Positions 7,656 to 13,986 of a stretch of DNA of 13,986 nucleotides are shown here, piece by piece. The stretch is from Alphaproteobacteria bacterium (GTDB lineage Bacteria; Pseudomonadota; Alphaproteobacteria; SHVP01). Within the stretch, counting starts at the first letter, position 1; the number at the start of each line of letters is the position of its first letter. Below the pieces are notes generated by a model that ran no database searches, had not been told where the DNA came from, and saw only the letters and a program-made list of their open reading frames with translations. The stretch lies in the NCBI GenBank assembly GCA_009694165.1, contig SHVP01000062.1, forward strand, positions 1 through 13,986, written 5' to 3'. Position numbers and translations under genes: made by a program.

Positions 7656-8055
7656 ACACCTTGGGTAAGGCCGTAATGATGACGATCGCCTGGGCCAAGG
7701 GATGGTCGTCGGTGATCGACAAGTCGATCTGCGCCTCCATGCCGGGCGGCGTGATCTCGTGGAGGCGCTTGAGGGCGCCCCCGGTCAGGGCCATCGTCGG
7801 CTTGCCGGACGACAGATTCACCACTCCCATGTCGCGCCAGAACACGCCGCGACGAAACCCTGTTCCCAGCGCCTTCGAGCACGCCTCCTTGGCCGCGAAC
7901 CGACGCGCATAGGAGGCGGCGCGGTTCGCCCGCCAATCGGATTTTGTTCTTTCGATCGGTGTGAAGATTCGCTCAACGAAGCGGTCGCCAAAACGGTTCA
8001 AGGTTTCCTCGATACGCCGGATGTCGATCAGATCGCTGCCGAGGCCGATAATCAT
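7648..8055 (-). CDS. acpS: Holo-[acyl-carrier-protein] synthase
   Basis: AcpS transfers 4'-phosphopantetheine from CoA to apo-acyl carrier protein, activating it for fatty acid synthesis. The family motifs are present: [16 protein letters not shown] at the N-terminus, with the metal-binding Asp8, and [16 protein letters not shown] (51-66) with Glu57. The length of 135 residues is typical. ATG at 8055 is chosen because it gives the usual MIIG start. A GTG at 8067 forms a GTGA overlap with the pdxJ stop and would add only VSFS; both starts are plausible, and neither has a strong Shine-Dalgarno sequence, so translation is probably coupled to pdxJ. Confidence 0.93.
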   Translation of the reverse strand: MIIGLGSDLIDIRRIEETLNRFGDRFVERIFTPIERTKSDWRANRAASYARRFAAKEACSKALGTGFRRGVFWRDMGVVNLSSGKPTMALTGGALKRLHEITPPGMEAQIDLSITDDHPLAQAIVIITALPKVSR

Positions 8056-8063
8056 GCTGAAGC

Positions 8064-8807
8064 TCACGCGACGCGCGTCTCGGCGCGCGCGCGCTCCATT
8101 ATCGCGCGCATACGCTTGATGGCGGAATCAAGGCCGGAAAAGATGGCTTCGCCGATAAGGAAATGTCCGATATTTAACTCGACGACGTTGGGGATCGCAG
8201 CGATCGGCGGCACCGTATCGTAGGACAGGCCATGGCCAGCGTGGCACTCCAGGCCGGATTCCTGGGCCAGCCGCGCGCCGACGAGGATCTTCGCCAATTC
8301 ACTTTCGCGCGCCGCACCCTCGGCATGGCAATAGGAGCCGGTGTGCAGCTCGACGACCGGCGCACCGATGCGCCAGGCGGCTTCGATCTGGCGCGGGTCG
8401 GCGGCGATGAACAGCGACACCCGGATTCCGGCATCGCGGAGCCGAGAAACGATGGAAACCAAGCGATTGTGGCCGCCGGCTACGTCTAGCCCACCTTCGG
8501 TCGTCCGCTCCTCGCGGCGCTCCGGCACCAGACAGGCGGCGTGCGGCCGATGGGCGAGCGCGATGGCAAGCATCTCCTCGGTCGCCGCCATCTCGAGATT
8601 GAGCGGAACCGCGATGTCGCGACGCAGACGGCGGATGTCGTCGTCGGAAATGTGGCGACGATCCTCGCGCAAATGAGCGGTGATGCCGTCGGCCCCCGCC
8701 TCCACGGCGAGCCGCGCCGCCCGTACCGGGTCGGGGTGCAGCCCACCCCGCGCGTTCCTGATGGTGGCAACATGATCGATATTGACGCCCAGCCGTAGTC
8801 GACTCAT
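8064..8807 (-). CDS. pdxJ: Pyridoxine 5'-phosphate synthase
   Basis: PdxJ condenses 1-deoxy-xylulose 5-phosphate with 3-amino-2-oxopropyl phosphate to form pyridoxine 5'-phosphate, the last ring-forming step of DXP-dependent vitamin B6 synthesis. The (beta/alpha)8 barrel motifs are intact: [15 protein letters not shown] (8-22), [16 protein letters not shown] (38-53) with His45, NLEMA with Glu72, and CHAGHGL (188-194) with His192. The length is 247 residues, the usual size. ATG at 8807 follows the rsh stop by 18 bases and has a purine-rich GGGAGAAAGG immediately upstream, a good ribosome binding site. The end abuts or overlaps acpS. Confidence 0.96.
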   Translation of the reverse strand: MSRLRLGVNIDHVATIRNARGGLHPDPVRAARLAVEAGADGITAHLREDRRHISDDDIRRLRRDIAVPLNLEMAATEEMLAIALAHRPHAACLVPERREERTTEGGLDVAGGHNRLVSIVSRLRDAGIRVSLFIAADPRQIEAAWRIGAPVVELHTGSYCHAEGAARESELAKILVGARLAQESGLECHAGHGLSYDTVPPIAAIPNVVELNIGHFLIGEAIFSGLDSAIKRMRAIMERARAETRVA

Positions 8808-8825
8808 TGCCTTTCTCCCGTCCCG

Positions 8826-10994
8826 CTAACCGCGCAACCGGCTGACCTGATGAATCTGTGGTTCGGCCCGCAGGGCGGCCGCGATATCGGCCAGATGTTT
8901 GACATCGGTTACCTCGATGTCGACGAGGAACTCAAAAAAATCGTTCGTCCGATTCTCGATGCGCAGGTTGCTGATGTTGCCCATGTTCTTGGCAATCGCC
9001 GCGGTCAGCGCATTGAGAGCGCCCGGCTCGTTGGCGAGCACGGCCTTGATCCGTCCGACGTGGACGTCGGTGCCGGGAGTCACGTCCCAGGATACGTCGA
9101 GCCAGCGTTCGGGTGCCGCCTGAACCGCCTCGAGCGCCCCACAGTCGATCGTATGGACGGTAACGCCCTTGCCCGTCGTCACGATTCCAACGATGCGATC
9201 GCCGGGCAGTGGATGGCAACAGTCGGCCATGTGGACGGCCATCCCGGGAATGAGTCCCTTGATGGGGACGGCATGGTCGCCCCCCTTCGTCTGTCCGGAT
9301 CGCACACGGGCGATGGCGGACCGGACGAAACCGGGCGCTAGCAGGCCGGCGAAGCGGCCTTCCTTCTCGCCAGGGAATACGGCGCCGAGAACCTGTTTTC
9401 CCGACAGAACGCCTTCGCCGATACTGGCAAAGAGCTCTTCGGCATCCTTGAGCTTGAACAAGGTCATGGCCCGCTCGATCGCCTTTTCGTTGAGTTCGTG
9501 GGCCGCCTGGTCGAACGCGCGTCCGAGGATCGCCCGCCCGAGATCGACATATTGAATCTGCCGTTGATTGCGCATGAAGCGACGAATCGCAGAACGGGCC
9601 TTGCCGGTAATAACGAAATTCTCCCAGGTCGGCGACGGCGTCTGCGCTTTCGACCGGCTGATCTCGACCTGATCGCCGTTCTCGAGTGTCGTACGCAGCG
9701 GTGCGATCCGGCCGTTTACCTTGCAGCCGACGCAGGTGTCGCCGACGTTGGTATGAACGGCATAGGCGAAATCGACCGGCGTGGCCCCGCGCGGCAGGGC
9801 GATCAGGTCGCCCTTGGGCGTAAAGCAGAACACCTGATCCTGAAACATCTCGAGTTTGCTGTGCTCGAGAAACTCCTCTGGGTTGGCGCCGTGCTCGAGA
9901 ATCTCCAGAAGTTCCCGCACCCAGCGATACTGCGCGCCGTCGACGGCCCCGGCACCTTGCTTGTACTGCCAATGGGCGGCAACGCCGAGTTCGGCAACCT
10001 CGTGCATCTCCGCGCTGCGCAACTGAATCTCGATGCGACGCCGTTCCGGCCCGATAACGGTGGTGTGGAGGGACCGATAGCGATTGGGCTTCGGCGTCGA
10101 GACATAGTCCTTGAAGCGATCGGGGACCATCGGGTAGTGGCGGTGCACGATGCCCAGAGCCCGGTAGCAGTCGTCTTCGCTATCGACGACGATTCGAAAC
10201 GCCATTACGTCCGACAGTTCCTCGAAACTGACGTTCTTGCGCTGCATCTTGCGCCAGATCGAAAACGGCCGCTTCACCCGACCGGCGATGCTGGCCGTGA
10301 CCCCGCCTTCGTTGAGTGTCTTGCCGAGTTTAGTAGTGATTCGGGCGATCAGGTCGCCGCCCTCCGCCTGCAGGAACTGCAGGCGCGTCAACACAGATTC
10401 GCGGGCCTCGCGGTTGAGTTCGGAGAAGGCAAGGTCTTCGAGCTCGTCCTTCACCTCGTGCATGCCAATACGCTCGGCGAGAGGCGCATAGATCTCATTG
10501 GTCTCAAGGGCGATGCGGCGGCGCTTTGCCGGATCCTGAATGAACTGAAGCGTCCTCATATTGTGAAGGCGATCCGCGAGCTTGACCAGGAGCACACGCA
10601 AGTCATGCGACATGGCGAGCAGCAGCTTGCGGAAATTTTCCGCGACGCGGGCTTGCTCAGTGCCCCGCTCGACCTCGAGCTTCGACAGCTTGGTCACGCC
10701 GTCCACGAGTTGGGCGACCTCCGGACCGAACTGTTGCTCGATTTGCTCGAGCGTCGCGATGGTGTCCTCGACGGTATCGTGCAACAGGGCGGTTGCAACG
10801 GTTGCTGCGTCGAGCTTCAGTTCCGTGACGATCCCGGCCACTTCGAGGGGATGGGAGAAGTAGGGATCGCCCGACGCGCGGCGCTGCACCCCGTGCGCCT
10901 TCATCGAGAAAACGTAGGCGCGGTTGATCAGGTCAAGGTCGGCGTGCGGGTCGTAGCTACGCACGCGTTCGATCAGGTCGAACTGGCGCATCAT
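8826..10994 (-). CDS. rsh: Bifunctional (p)ppGpp synthetase/hydrolase (Rsh, RelA/SpoT family)
   Basis: Rsh makes and degrades (p)ppGpp, the stringent-response alarmone. In 722 residues the standard order is seen. The HD hydrolase has H48 in FSHPLEVA, LLHDTVEDT (71-79, H72/D73) and LADRLHN (139-145, D141). The synthetase has FRIVVDSEDDCY (266-277) and RFKDYVSTPKPNRYRSLHTT (293-312). TGS spans about 386-447, and an ACT domain covers about 650-720 (VGRIKAVLANEPGALN onward). RFKD is the RXKD motif associated with bifunctional Rel/SpoT enzymes rather than the EXDD of RelA-only synthetases, and the HD residues are intact, so both activities are expected. Start: ATG ATG at 10994; no Shine-Dalgarno is visible. 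It lies 112 bases downstream of rpoZ across two hairpins and 18 bases ahead of pdxJ. Confidence 0.96.
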   Translation of the reverse strand: MMRQFDLIERVRSYDPHADLDLINRAYVFSMKAHGVQRRASGDPYFSHPLEVAGIVTELKLDAATVATALLHDTVEDTIATLEQIEQQFGPEVAQLVDGVTKLSKLEVERGTEQARVAENFRKLLLAMSHDLRVLLVKLADRLHNMRTLQFIQDPAKRRRIALETNEIYAPLAERIGMHEVKDELEDLAFSELNREARESVLTRLQFLQAEGGDLIARITTKLGKTLNEGGVTASIAGRVKRPFSIWRKMQRKNVSFEELSDVMAFRIVVDSEDDCYRALGIVHRHYPMVPDRFKDYVSTPKPNRYRSLHTTVIGPERRRIEIQLRSAEMHEVAELGVAAHWQYKQGAGAVDGAQYRWVRELLEILEHGANPEEFLEHSKLEMFQDQVFCFTPKGDLIALPRGATPVDFAYAVHTNVGDTCVGCKVNGRIAPLRTTLENGDQVEISRSKAQTPSPTWENFVITGKARSAIRRFMRNQRQIQYVDLGRAILGRAFDQAAHELNEKAIERAMTLFKLKDAEELFASIGEGVLSGKQVLGAVFPGEKEGRFAGLLAPGFVRSAIARVRSGQTKGGDHAVPIKGLIPGMAVHMADCCHPLPGDRIVGIVTTGKGVTVHTIDCGALEAVQAAPERWLDVSWDVTPGTDVHVGRIKAVLANEPGALNALTAAIAKNMGNISNLRIENRTNDFFEFLVDIEVTDVKHLADIAAALRAEPQIHQVSRLRG

Positions 10995-11003
10995 GGCTAC
11001 ACT

Positions 11004-11009
11004 ATTCTA
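11004..11009 (-). promoter_or_regulatory. Possible -10 box (TAGAAT) just upstream of rsh
   Basis: On the minus strand TAGAAT is followed by nine bases and the rsh ATG. If it is used as a -10 box, transcription would start about two bases before the start codon, giving a nearly leaderless message. No TTGACA-like -35 element is found at the expected distance; that position falls within the hairpin at 11015-11043. Weak evidence. Confidence 0.15.
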
Positions 11010-11014
11010 AGCAG

Positions 11015-11043
11015 AACGGCGCCAGACCGGGGTCGGCGCCGTT
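11015..11043 (-). other. Strong stem-loop before rsh (13 base pairs, one bulge)
   Basis: AACGGCGCC (11015-11023) and GGCGCCGTT (11035-11043) are exact reverse complements. Inside, GACC (11025-11028) pairs with GGTC (11031-11034), leaving one bulged base (11024) and a two-base loop. The stem ends 20 bases upstream of the rsh start codon. In the minus-strand transcript it is followed by CTGCTTAGAATAG, which has no proper U-tract, so it looks like a structured leader, an attenuator or a processing site more than a full terminator of rpoZ. Confidence 0.6.
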
Positions 11044-11055
11044 GCATCCACCGCG

Positions 11056-11074
11056 CTCGGCCGTGGCGGCCGAG
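11056..11074 (-). other. Second stem-loop in the rpoZ-rsh spacer
   Basis: CTCGGCCG (11056-11063), loop TGG, CGGCCGAG (11067-11074): a perfect 8-bp GC-rich stem with a three-base loop. It lies 32 bases after the rpoZ stop and 12 bases before the larger hairpin that precedes rsh. No U-run follows on either strand. Confidence 0.55.
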
Positions 11075-11106
11075 GTGAATGTCCGTCGCAATCGGGCGAT
11101 CGCGGC

Positions 11107-11496
11107 TCAGCCTGCGCCGGGCGCCGCTTCCTCATTCACCACGTCGTCCTCGGCCGCGGCATCGGCCTCGGCCACCGCTTTACCCTTTTCAGCCACGCTC
11201 TGCGCGGCGGCAACCCATTGGTCACCCGACATTAATTGCGCCATGTCGTCCTCTTCGGGCTCGTCGTTCTCGACATGTTTCTGCAGGCCGTGAATGGCCG
11301 ATTCTCGGAGGATATCGGCATCAGCAGTCCGGTCGGCAATCTCGCGCAAGGCCACGACCGGGTTTTTGTCGTTGTCACGCTCGATGGTCAGCGGCGCTCC
11401 GGCCGAAATCTCGCGCGCCCGTTGGGCGGCTAGAATGACCAGATCGAACCGGTTGGGAACGACCTCGACACAATCTTCGACGGTGACGCGCGCCAT
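11107..11496 (-). CDS. rpoZ: RNA polymerase omega subunit
   Basis: Omega helps assemble RNA polymerase and forms part of the (p)ppGpp-binding site. The conserved N-terminal half is clear: [27 protein letters not shown] and [10 protein letters not shown]. The 129-residue protein is longer than E. coli omega (91) because of an alanine- and glutamate-rich acidic tail (from about residue 76, [11 protein letters not shown], to the end), which is common in alphaproteobacteria. ATG at 11496 has a strong GGAAGGGGA ribosome binding site. Its place upstream of rsh parallels the rpoZ-spoT neighbourhood of gammaproteobacteria. It begins 27 bases after the MFS gene and may be read through from it. Confidence 0.95.
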   Translation of the reverse strand: MARVTVEDCVEVVPNRFDLVILAAQRAREISAGAPLTIERDNDKNPVVALREIADRTADADILRESAIHGLQKHVENDEPEEDDMAQLMSGDQWVAAAQSVAEKGKAVAEADAAAEDDVVNEEAAPGAG

Positions 11497-11523
11497 AGAA
11501 GTCCCCTTCCGGGCTGAAAAATC

Positions 11524-12813
11524 CTAAGAAATCCAACGTTCTTGAAGGTTCCATACATAGGCCCTTGCCGTGCCCAACGCAAGTCTGCCGGATCCGGCCC
11601 GGGGGCGATGGCGGTGAAAGAGGACCAGGATCGCCGCCAGGGCCACCAACGACACCGAACCCGCCAACAGGATGCCGGCAATCGAGCCGCCCTCCTCCAG
11701 CACCAGTGCGAAAAGCAGGGGCGCCAGGGCTGATAGGGCAAAACTGGGGGCGACCAGGCGGCCGACCGTCTGACCGTAGCCTGCCGAACCGAACAGCGCC
11801 AACGGGATGGTGCCGCGGATGATGGTCGCCAGTCCGTTGCCGGTTCCATAAAGCAGGGCGAAGGCTCCGCCCGCCAGAGTCGAGAAGGCGGTCAATCCCG
11901 CTGCGAGGAAGCCAAGAGGAAGGCATCCGAGGGCGAAGACACCCAGCGCCAACGGGTGCACCCGGGCACCGAACAAAACTTCGGCCAACCGCGCCGCCGA
12001 CTGCCCCACGCCGCGCAGCGCCGAGAGCGCGACGGCAAGCGAGGCGCCGACCCCCAGACCGGTCAGCAGTCCAATCATGTGCGCCGACATCGCCGATGCG
12101 AGGAAGGCGACCAGCGCCGTGACCAGTGCGTAGAGGAAGCCCGCCAGGCCCGGGCCCTCGGTGTCCTGAGCCGTGGCGGTCGCGAAGCCTGGGGCTACCT
12201 CCGGGGAGCTGGCCACCGCCGTGGGAGCGCGGGGAAGGAGGAGGTGCAGCGGCACGACGATCGCGCCGGCGATCGCCGCATAGACGAGCACCGCCCCACG
12301 CCACCCCCACCACTCCATCAAGACGAGACCGAGCGGCCAAAAGGCAGTCGACGCAAGGCCGCCGAGCAGGGTGATCTGCGACATCGGTCGTCGCGCCCGA
12401 CCGCCAAACAGCCGGGCCATGGTCGCGAACGCGGCATCGTACAGGGTGGCGCGCATGGCGAGCCCCAGAACCGTCCACGCCACAAAATAGAGAATCAGGC
12501 CCTCGGCGAAGGCGAGCAGAAGGCACCCGGCCGCCGTCAACACGGCGCCGATTGTCATGGCCGGGCGACCGCCCCAACGATCGATCGACCGTCCGACCAG
12601 GGGCGATGCGCCGCCCATGACCACGAGGGCCCACGAGAACCCGGCATAGATCACGGGACGGCTCTGGCCAAGGTCGGCCGCCATGCGCTCGCCAAAGACT
12701 CCGATCAGATAGTAGCTGATGCCCCAGCACATCAGTTGCGACAGCCCCAGAATGACGACCGTGCGAGTCGTTGGCGGAATGTGTATTCCGCTGGGGCTGG
12801 TCGCATCGCTCAT
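11524..12813 (-). CDS. Major facilitator superfamily transporter, substrate unknown
   Basis: The 429-residue product has about twelve hydrophobic segments in two halves, separated by a hydrophilic, proline- and alanine-rich loop (about 194-222). The MFS loop 2-3 motif A is recognisable as GRSIDRWGGRPAM (74-86). Other recognisable parts are SQLMCWGISYYLIGVF in helix 1 and LYDAAFA (124-130). These resemble uncharacterised proteobacterial MFS carriers; no substrate can be read from the sequence. ATG at 12813 overlaps the folK stop (ATGA at 12810-12813), arguing for this start over an upstream in-frame one at 12903 that would run 94 bases into folK. It lies between folK and rpoZ, which I recall as adjacent in many relatives, so it may be an insertion. 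Its GC content looks like that of its neighbours. Confidence 0.88.
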   Translation of the reverse strand: MSDATSPSGIHIPPTTRTVVILGLSQLMCWGISYYLIGVFGERMAADLGQSRPVIYAGFSWALVVMGGASPLVGRSIDRWGGRPAMTIGAVLTAAGCLLLAFAEGLILYFVAWTVLGLAMRATLYDAAFATMARLFGGRARRPMSQITLLGGLASTAFWPLGLVLMEWWGWRGAVLVYAAIAGAIVVPLHLLLPRAPTAVASSPEVAPGFATATAQDTEGPGLAGFLYALVTALVAFLASAMSAHMIGLLTGLGVGASLAVALSALRGVGQSAARLAEVLFGARVHPLALGVFALGCLPLGFLAAGLTAFSTLAGGAFALLYGTGNGLATIIRGTIPLALFGSAGYGQTVGRLVAPSFALSALAPLLFALVLEEGGSIAGILLAGSVSLVALAAILVLFHRHRPRAGSGRLALGTARAYVWNLQERWIS

Positions 12814-13307
12814 GATTCGGTCGGGCCAAGGGCCGTTATCGCGTCGCCATCCAGTGCGGCAAGAAACTGACAGGCGCCGAGGCCCAGAAGCGGATGGCGC
12901 CACGCCGGCGCCAGCTCACAGAGCGGCGCCAAGACGAAGGCACGCTCGTGCAGGCGCGGATGCGGCAACGTCAGCGCTGCTTCGTGGACGACTTGATCGT
13001 CATACGCAAGCAGATCGAGGTCGAGCGACCTCGCCGCCCAGCGTACCCGCCGTTCGCGGCCGAAATGACGTTCGATCGCCAGGAGAGCATCGAGCAGCGC
13101 CTTCGGTTCGAGCGCCGATCGCACGATCGCCACCGCATTGATGAAGTCCGGCTGATCGGACGCCGGAACCGGCGCCGAGCGATAGAATCGCGACAGCGCC
13201 GTGACCGCCACGCCATGGGTGGGCATCTCGGCCACGGCGGCTCGCAGGGTTGCGGCCGGCGGACCGGCGGGGCTCGCCAGATTGGCGCCGAGGGCAATAA
13301 GGATCAT
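12810..13307 (-). CDS. folK: 2-amino-4-hydroxy-6-hydroxymethyldihydropteridine pyrophosphokinase
   Basis: FolK transfers pyrophosphate from ATP to 6-hydroxymethyl-dihydropterin, preparing it for dihydropteroate synthase in folate synthesis. The 165-residue protein begins MILIALGANL and shows YRSAPVPASDQPDFINAVA (42-60), the metal-binding signature RWAARSLDLDLL (89-100, with Asp96 and Asp98) and LPHPRLHERAFVLAPL (114-129). ATG at 13307 gives the family-standard start; a longer reading to 13415 would run into the divergent glycosylase gene and adds no conserved sequence. The only Shine-Dalgarno-like AGGAG (complement of 13321-13325) is 13 bases away, partly inside a hairpin. The stop overlaps the MFS start. 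Confidence 0.94.
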   Translation of the reverse strand: MILIALGANLASPAGPPAATLRAAVAEMPTHGVAVTALSRFYRSAPVPASDQPDFINAVAIVRSALEPKALLDALLAIERHFGRERRVRWAARSLDLDLLAYDDQVVHEAALTLPHPRLHERAFVLAPLCELAPAWRHPLLGLGACQFLAALDGDAITALGPTES

Positions 13308-13310
13308 CTT

Positions 13311-13329
13311 TGCCAGCTTGCTCCTGGCA
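13311..13329. promoter_or_regulatory. Inverted repeat in the 45-base divergent folK/udg region
   Basis: TGCCAG (13311-13316) and CTGGCA (13324-13329) form a 6-bp dyad with a seven-base spacer. It lies three bases upstream of the folK start codon and contains folK's only AGGAG. It could be an operator serving both divergent genes or a hairpin in the folK leader. No convincing -35/-10 pair is seen in either direction. Confidence 0.3.
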
Positions 13330-13352
13330 GGGCTGAGGGCGATAGTCCGACC

Positions 13353-13986
13353 ATGCCGTTTAAGGAACCGGACCGCGACTGCTCCCATTGTCCGCGGCTG
13401 GCGAAGTTTCGCCAACAGAACCGCGCCACCTACCCCGACTTCTTCAACGCCCCGGTGCCATCGTTCGGCAACACCGACGCCGTGCTCCTCATCGTCGGCC
13501 TCGCGCCGGGCCTGCGCGGCGCCAATCGAACTGGGCGGCCGTTCACCGGTGACTACGCCGGCGATCTCCTCTATCGAACGCTGCCCGATTTCGGACTAGC
13601 CAGCGGACAATACGCGGCCCGCAGCGACGACGGCTATGTTCTCGATCGCTGCCGGATCACCAACAGCGTGCGCTGCGTGCCACCGGGAAACAAACCGACC
13701 CCCGACGAAATAAGATCCTGCCGCAGTTTCTTGGCCGCAGAGATCGCGATGATGCCCCATCTCAAGGGCCTACTCGCCCTTGGGCAGGTTGCTCATCGTG
13801 CCGTTATTGTCACGCTCGGCCATAAGCAGAAGGACTTTCTCTTCACCCATGGCGCGATTCACGACATCGGCGAGCGGCGCTTTCTCGCCGACAGCTACCA
13901 CTGCTCGCGCTACAACACGAACACGGGCCGCCTCAGCGAAACGATGTTCCGCTCCGTGTTCGACAAGATTGGCGCGAGACTGGCTC
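13353..13986 (+). CDS. Uracil-DNA glycosylase, family 5 (UdgB), iron-sulfur type, 3' end cut by the window
   Basis: This enzyme removes uracil and other deaminated bases from DNA to start base excision repair. The frame is open from ATG at 13353 to the window edge (211 residues, no stop). It carries the family 5 motif GLAPGLRGANRTGRPFTGD (49-67), in which the usual glycosylase acidic/Asn residue of motif 1 is replaced by Ala, plus ITNSVRCVPPGNKP (102-115) and the motif SYHCSRYNTNTGRL (181-194). Cysteines C10 and C13 (DCSHC), C108 and C123 fit the 4Fe-4S cluster pattern. Only a few residues are likely to be missing. It diverges from folK with 45 bases between the start codons. A GAGGG lies 13 bases upstream of the ATG, too far to be a good ribosome binding site. 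Confidence 0.92.
   Translation, partial: MPFKEPDRDCSHCPRLAKFRQQNRATYPDFFNAPVPSFGNTDAVLLIVGLAPGLRGANRTGRPFTGDYAGDLLYRTLPDFGLASGQYAARSDDGYVLDRCRITNSVRCVPPGNKPTPDEIRSCRSFLAAEIAMMPHLKGLLALGQVAHRAVIVTLGHKQKDFLFTHGAIHDIGERRFLADSYHCSRYNTNTGRLSETMFRSVFDKIGARLA

Noticed and set aside
10365..10385. Perfect 9-bp inverted repeat with GAA loop inside rsh
   Set aside because: It falls in conserved coding sequence (RLQFLQAE), where repeated CTGCAG codons explain it, and about one such match is expected by chance in a GC-rich window of this size.
9498..11078. 526-codon plus-strand open frame opposite rsh
   Set aside because: The minus-strand Rsh protein covers nearly all of it with clear domains. The plus-strand reading mirrors Rsh codons and has no recognisable domain or ribosome binding site.
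11375..12829. 484-codon minus-strand frame overlapping the MFS and rpoZ genes
   Set aside because: The translation is Arg/Pro/Gly-rich without membrane segments, while the alternative frame gives a convincing MFS transporter and omega subunit.

Overview
The window is GC-rich, densely packed chromosomal DNA from an alphaproteobacterium, most likely a member of the Rhodospirillales or a close relative. The gene order on the minus strand (folK, rpoZ, rsh, pdxJ, acpS, lepB, rnc, era, recO, parC) is, from memory, a conserved alphaproteobacterial housekeeping cluster. The ParC, omega and MotB sequences also look alphaproteobacterial. There is no tRNA, rRNA, CRISPR array, insertion sequence or phage gene, and no gene-free stretch longer than about 110 bases.

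Left part, plus strand (2-1487): the C-terminal part of a flagellar stator gene motB, broken by one in-frame TAG, is followed by bpt, an Asp/Glu leucyltransferase of the N-degron pathway. A possible 30-codon ORF bridges the two with ATGA overlaps at both ends. bpt converges on, and overlaps, the biotin transporter gene bioY at a perfect 8-bp stem-loop.

Middle, minus strand (1465-12813, reading right to left): MFS transporter, rpoZ, rsh, pdxJ, acpS, lepB, rnc, era, recO, parC, bioY. Spacings are mostly a few bases to a few dozen, with overlaps at pdxJ/acpS and rnc/era, so much of this is probably co-transcribed. The genes join stringent-response control (omega, Rsh) with vitamin B6 and acyl-carrier-protein maturation, signal-peptide cleavage, rRNA/ribosome maturation (RNase III, Era), recombination (RecO) and chromosome decatenation (ParC). 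The two longest spacers in the core run, rpoZ-rsh and acpS-lepB, each hold strong RNA stem-loops. They are candidate processing or control sites in an operon that itself encodes RNase III.

Right part: folK (minus) overlaps the MFS gene by ATGA. It diverges, across only 45 bases, from a family 5 uracil-DNA glycosylase gene that runs off the right end. The MFS transporter between folK and rpoZ is the one gene that does not fit the usual housekeeping order.

I found no clearly new system. The points most worth checking are the structured spacers, the amber-interrupted motB, the overlapping bpt/bioY terminator-like hairpin and the MFS gene in the cluster.
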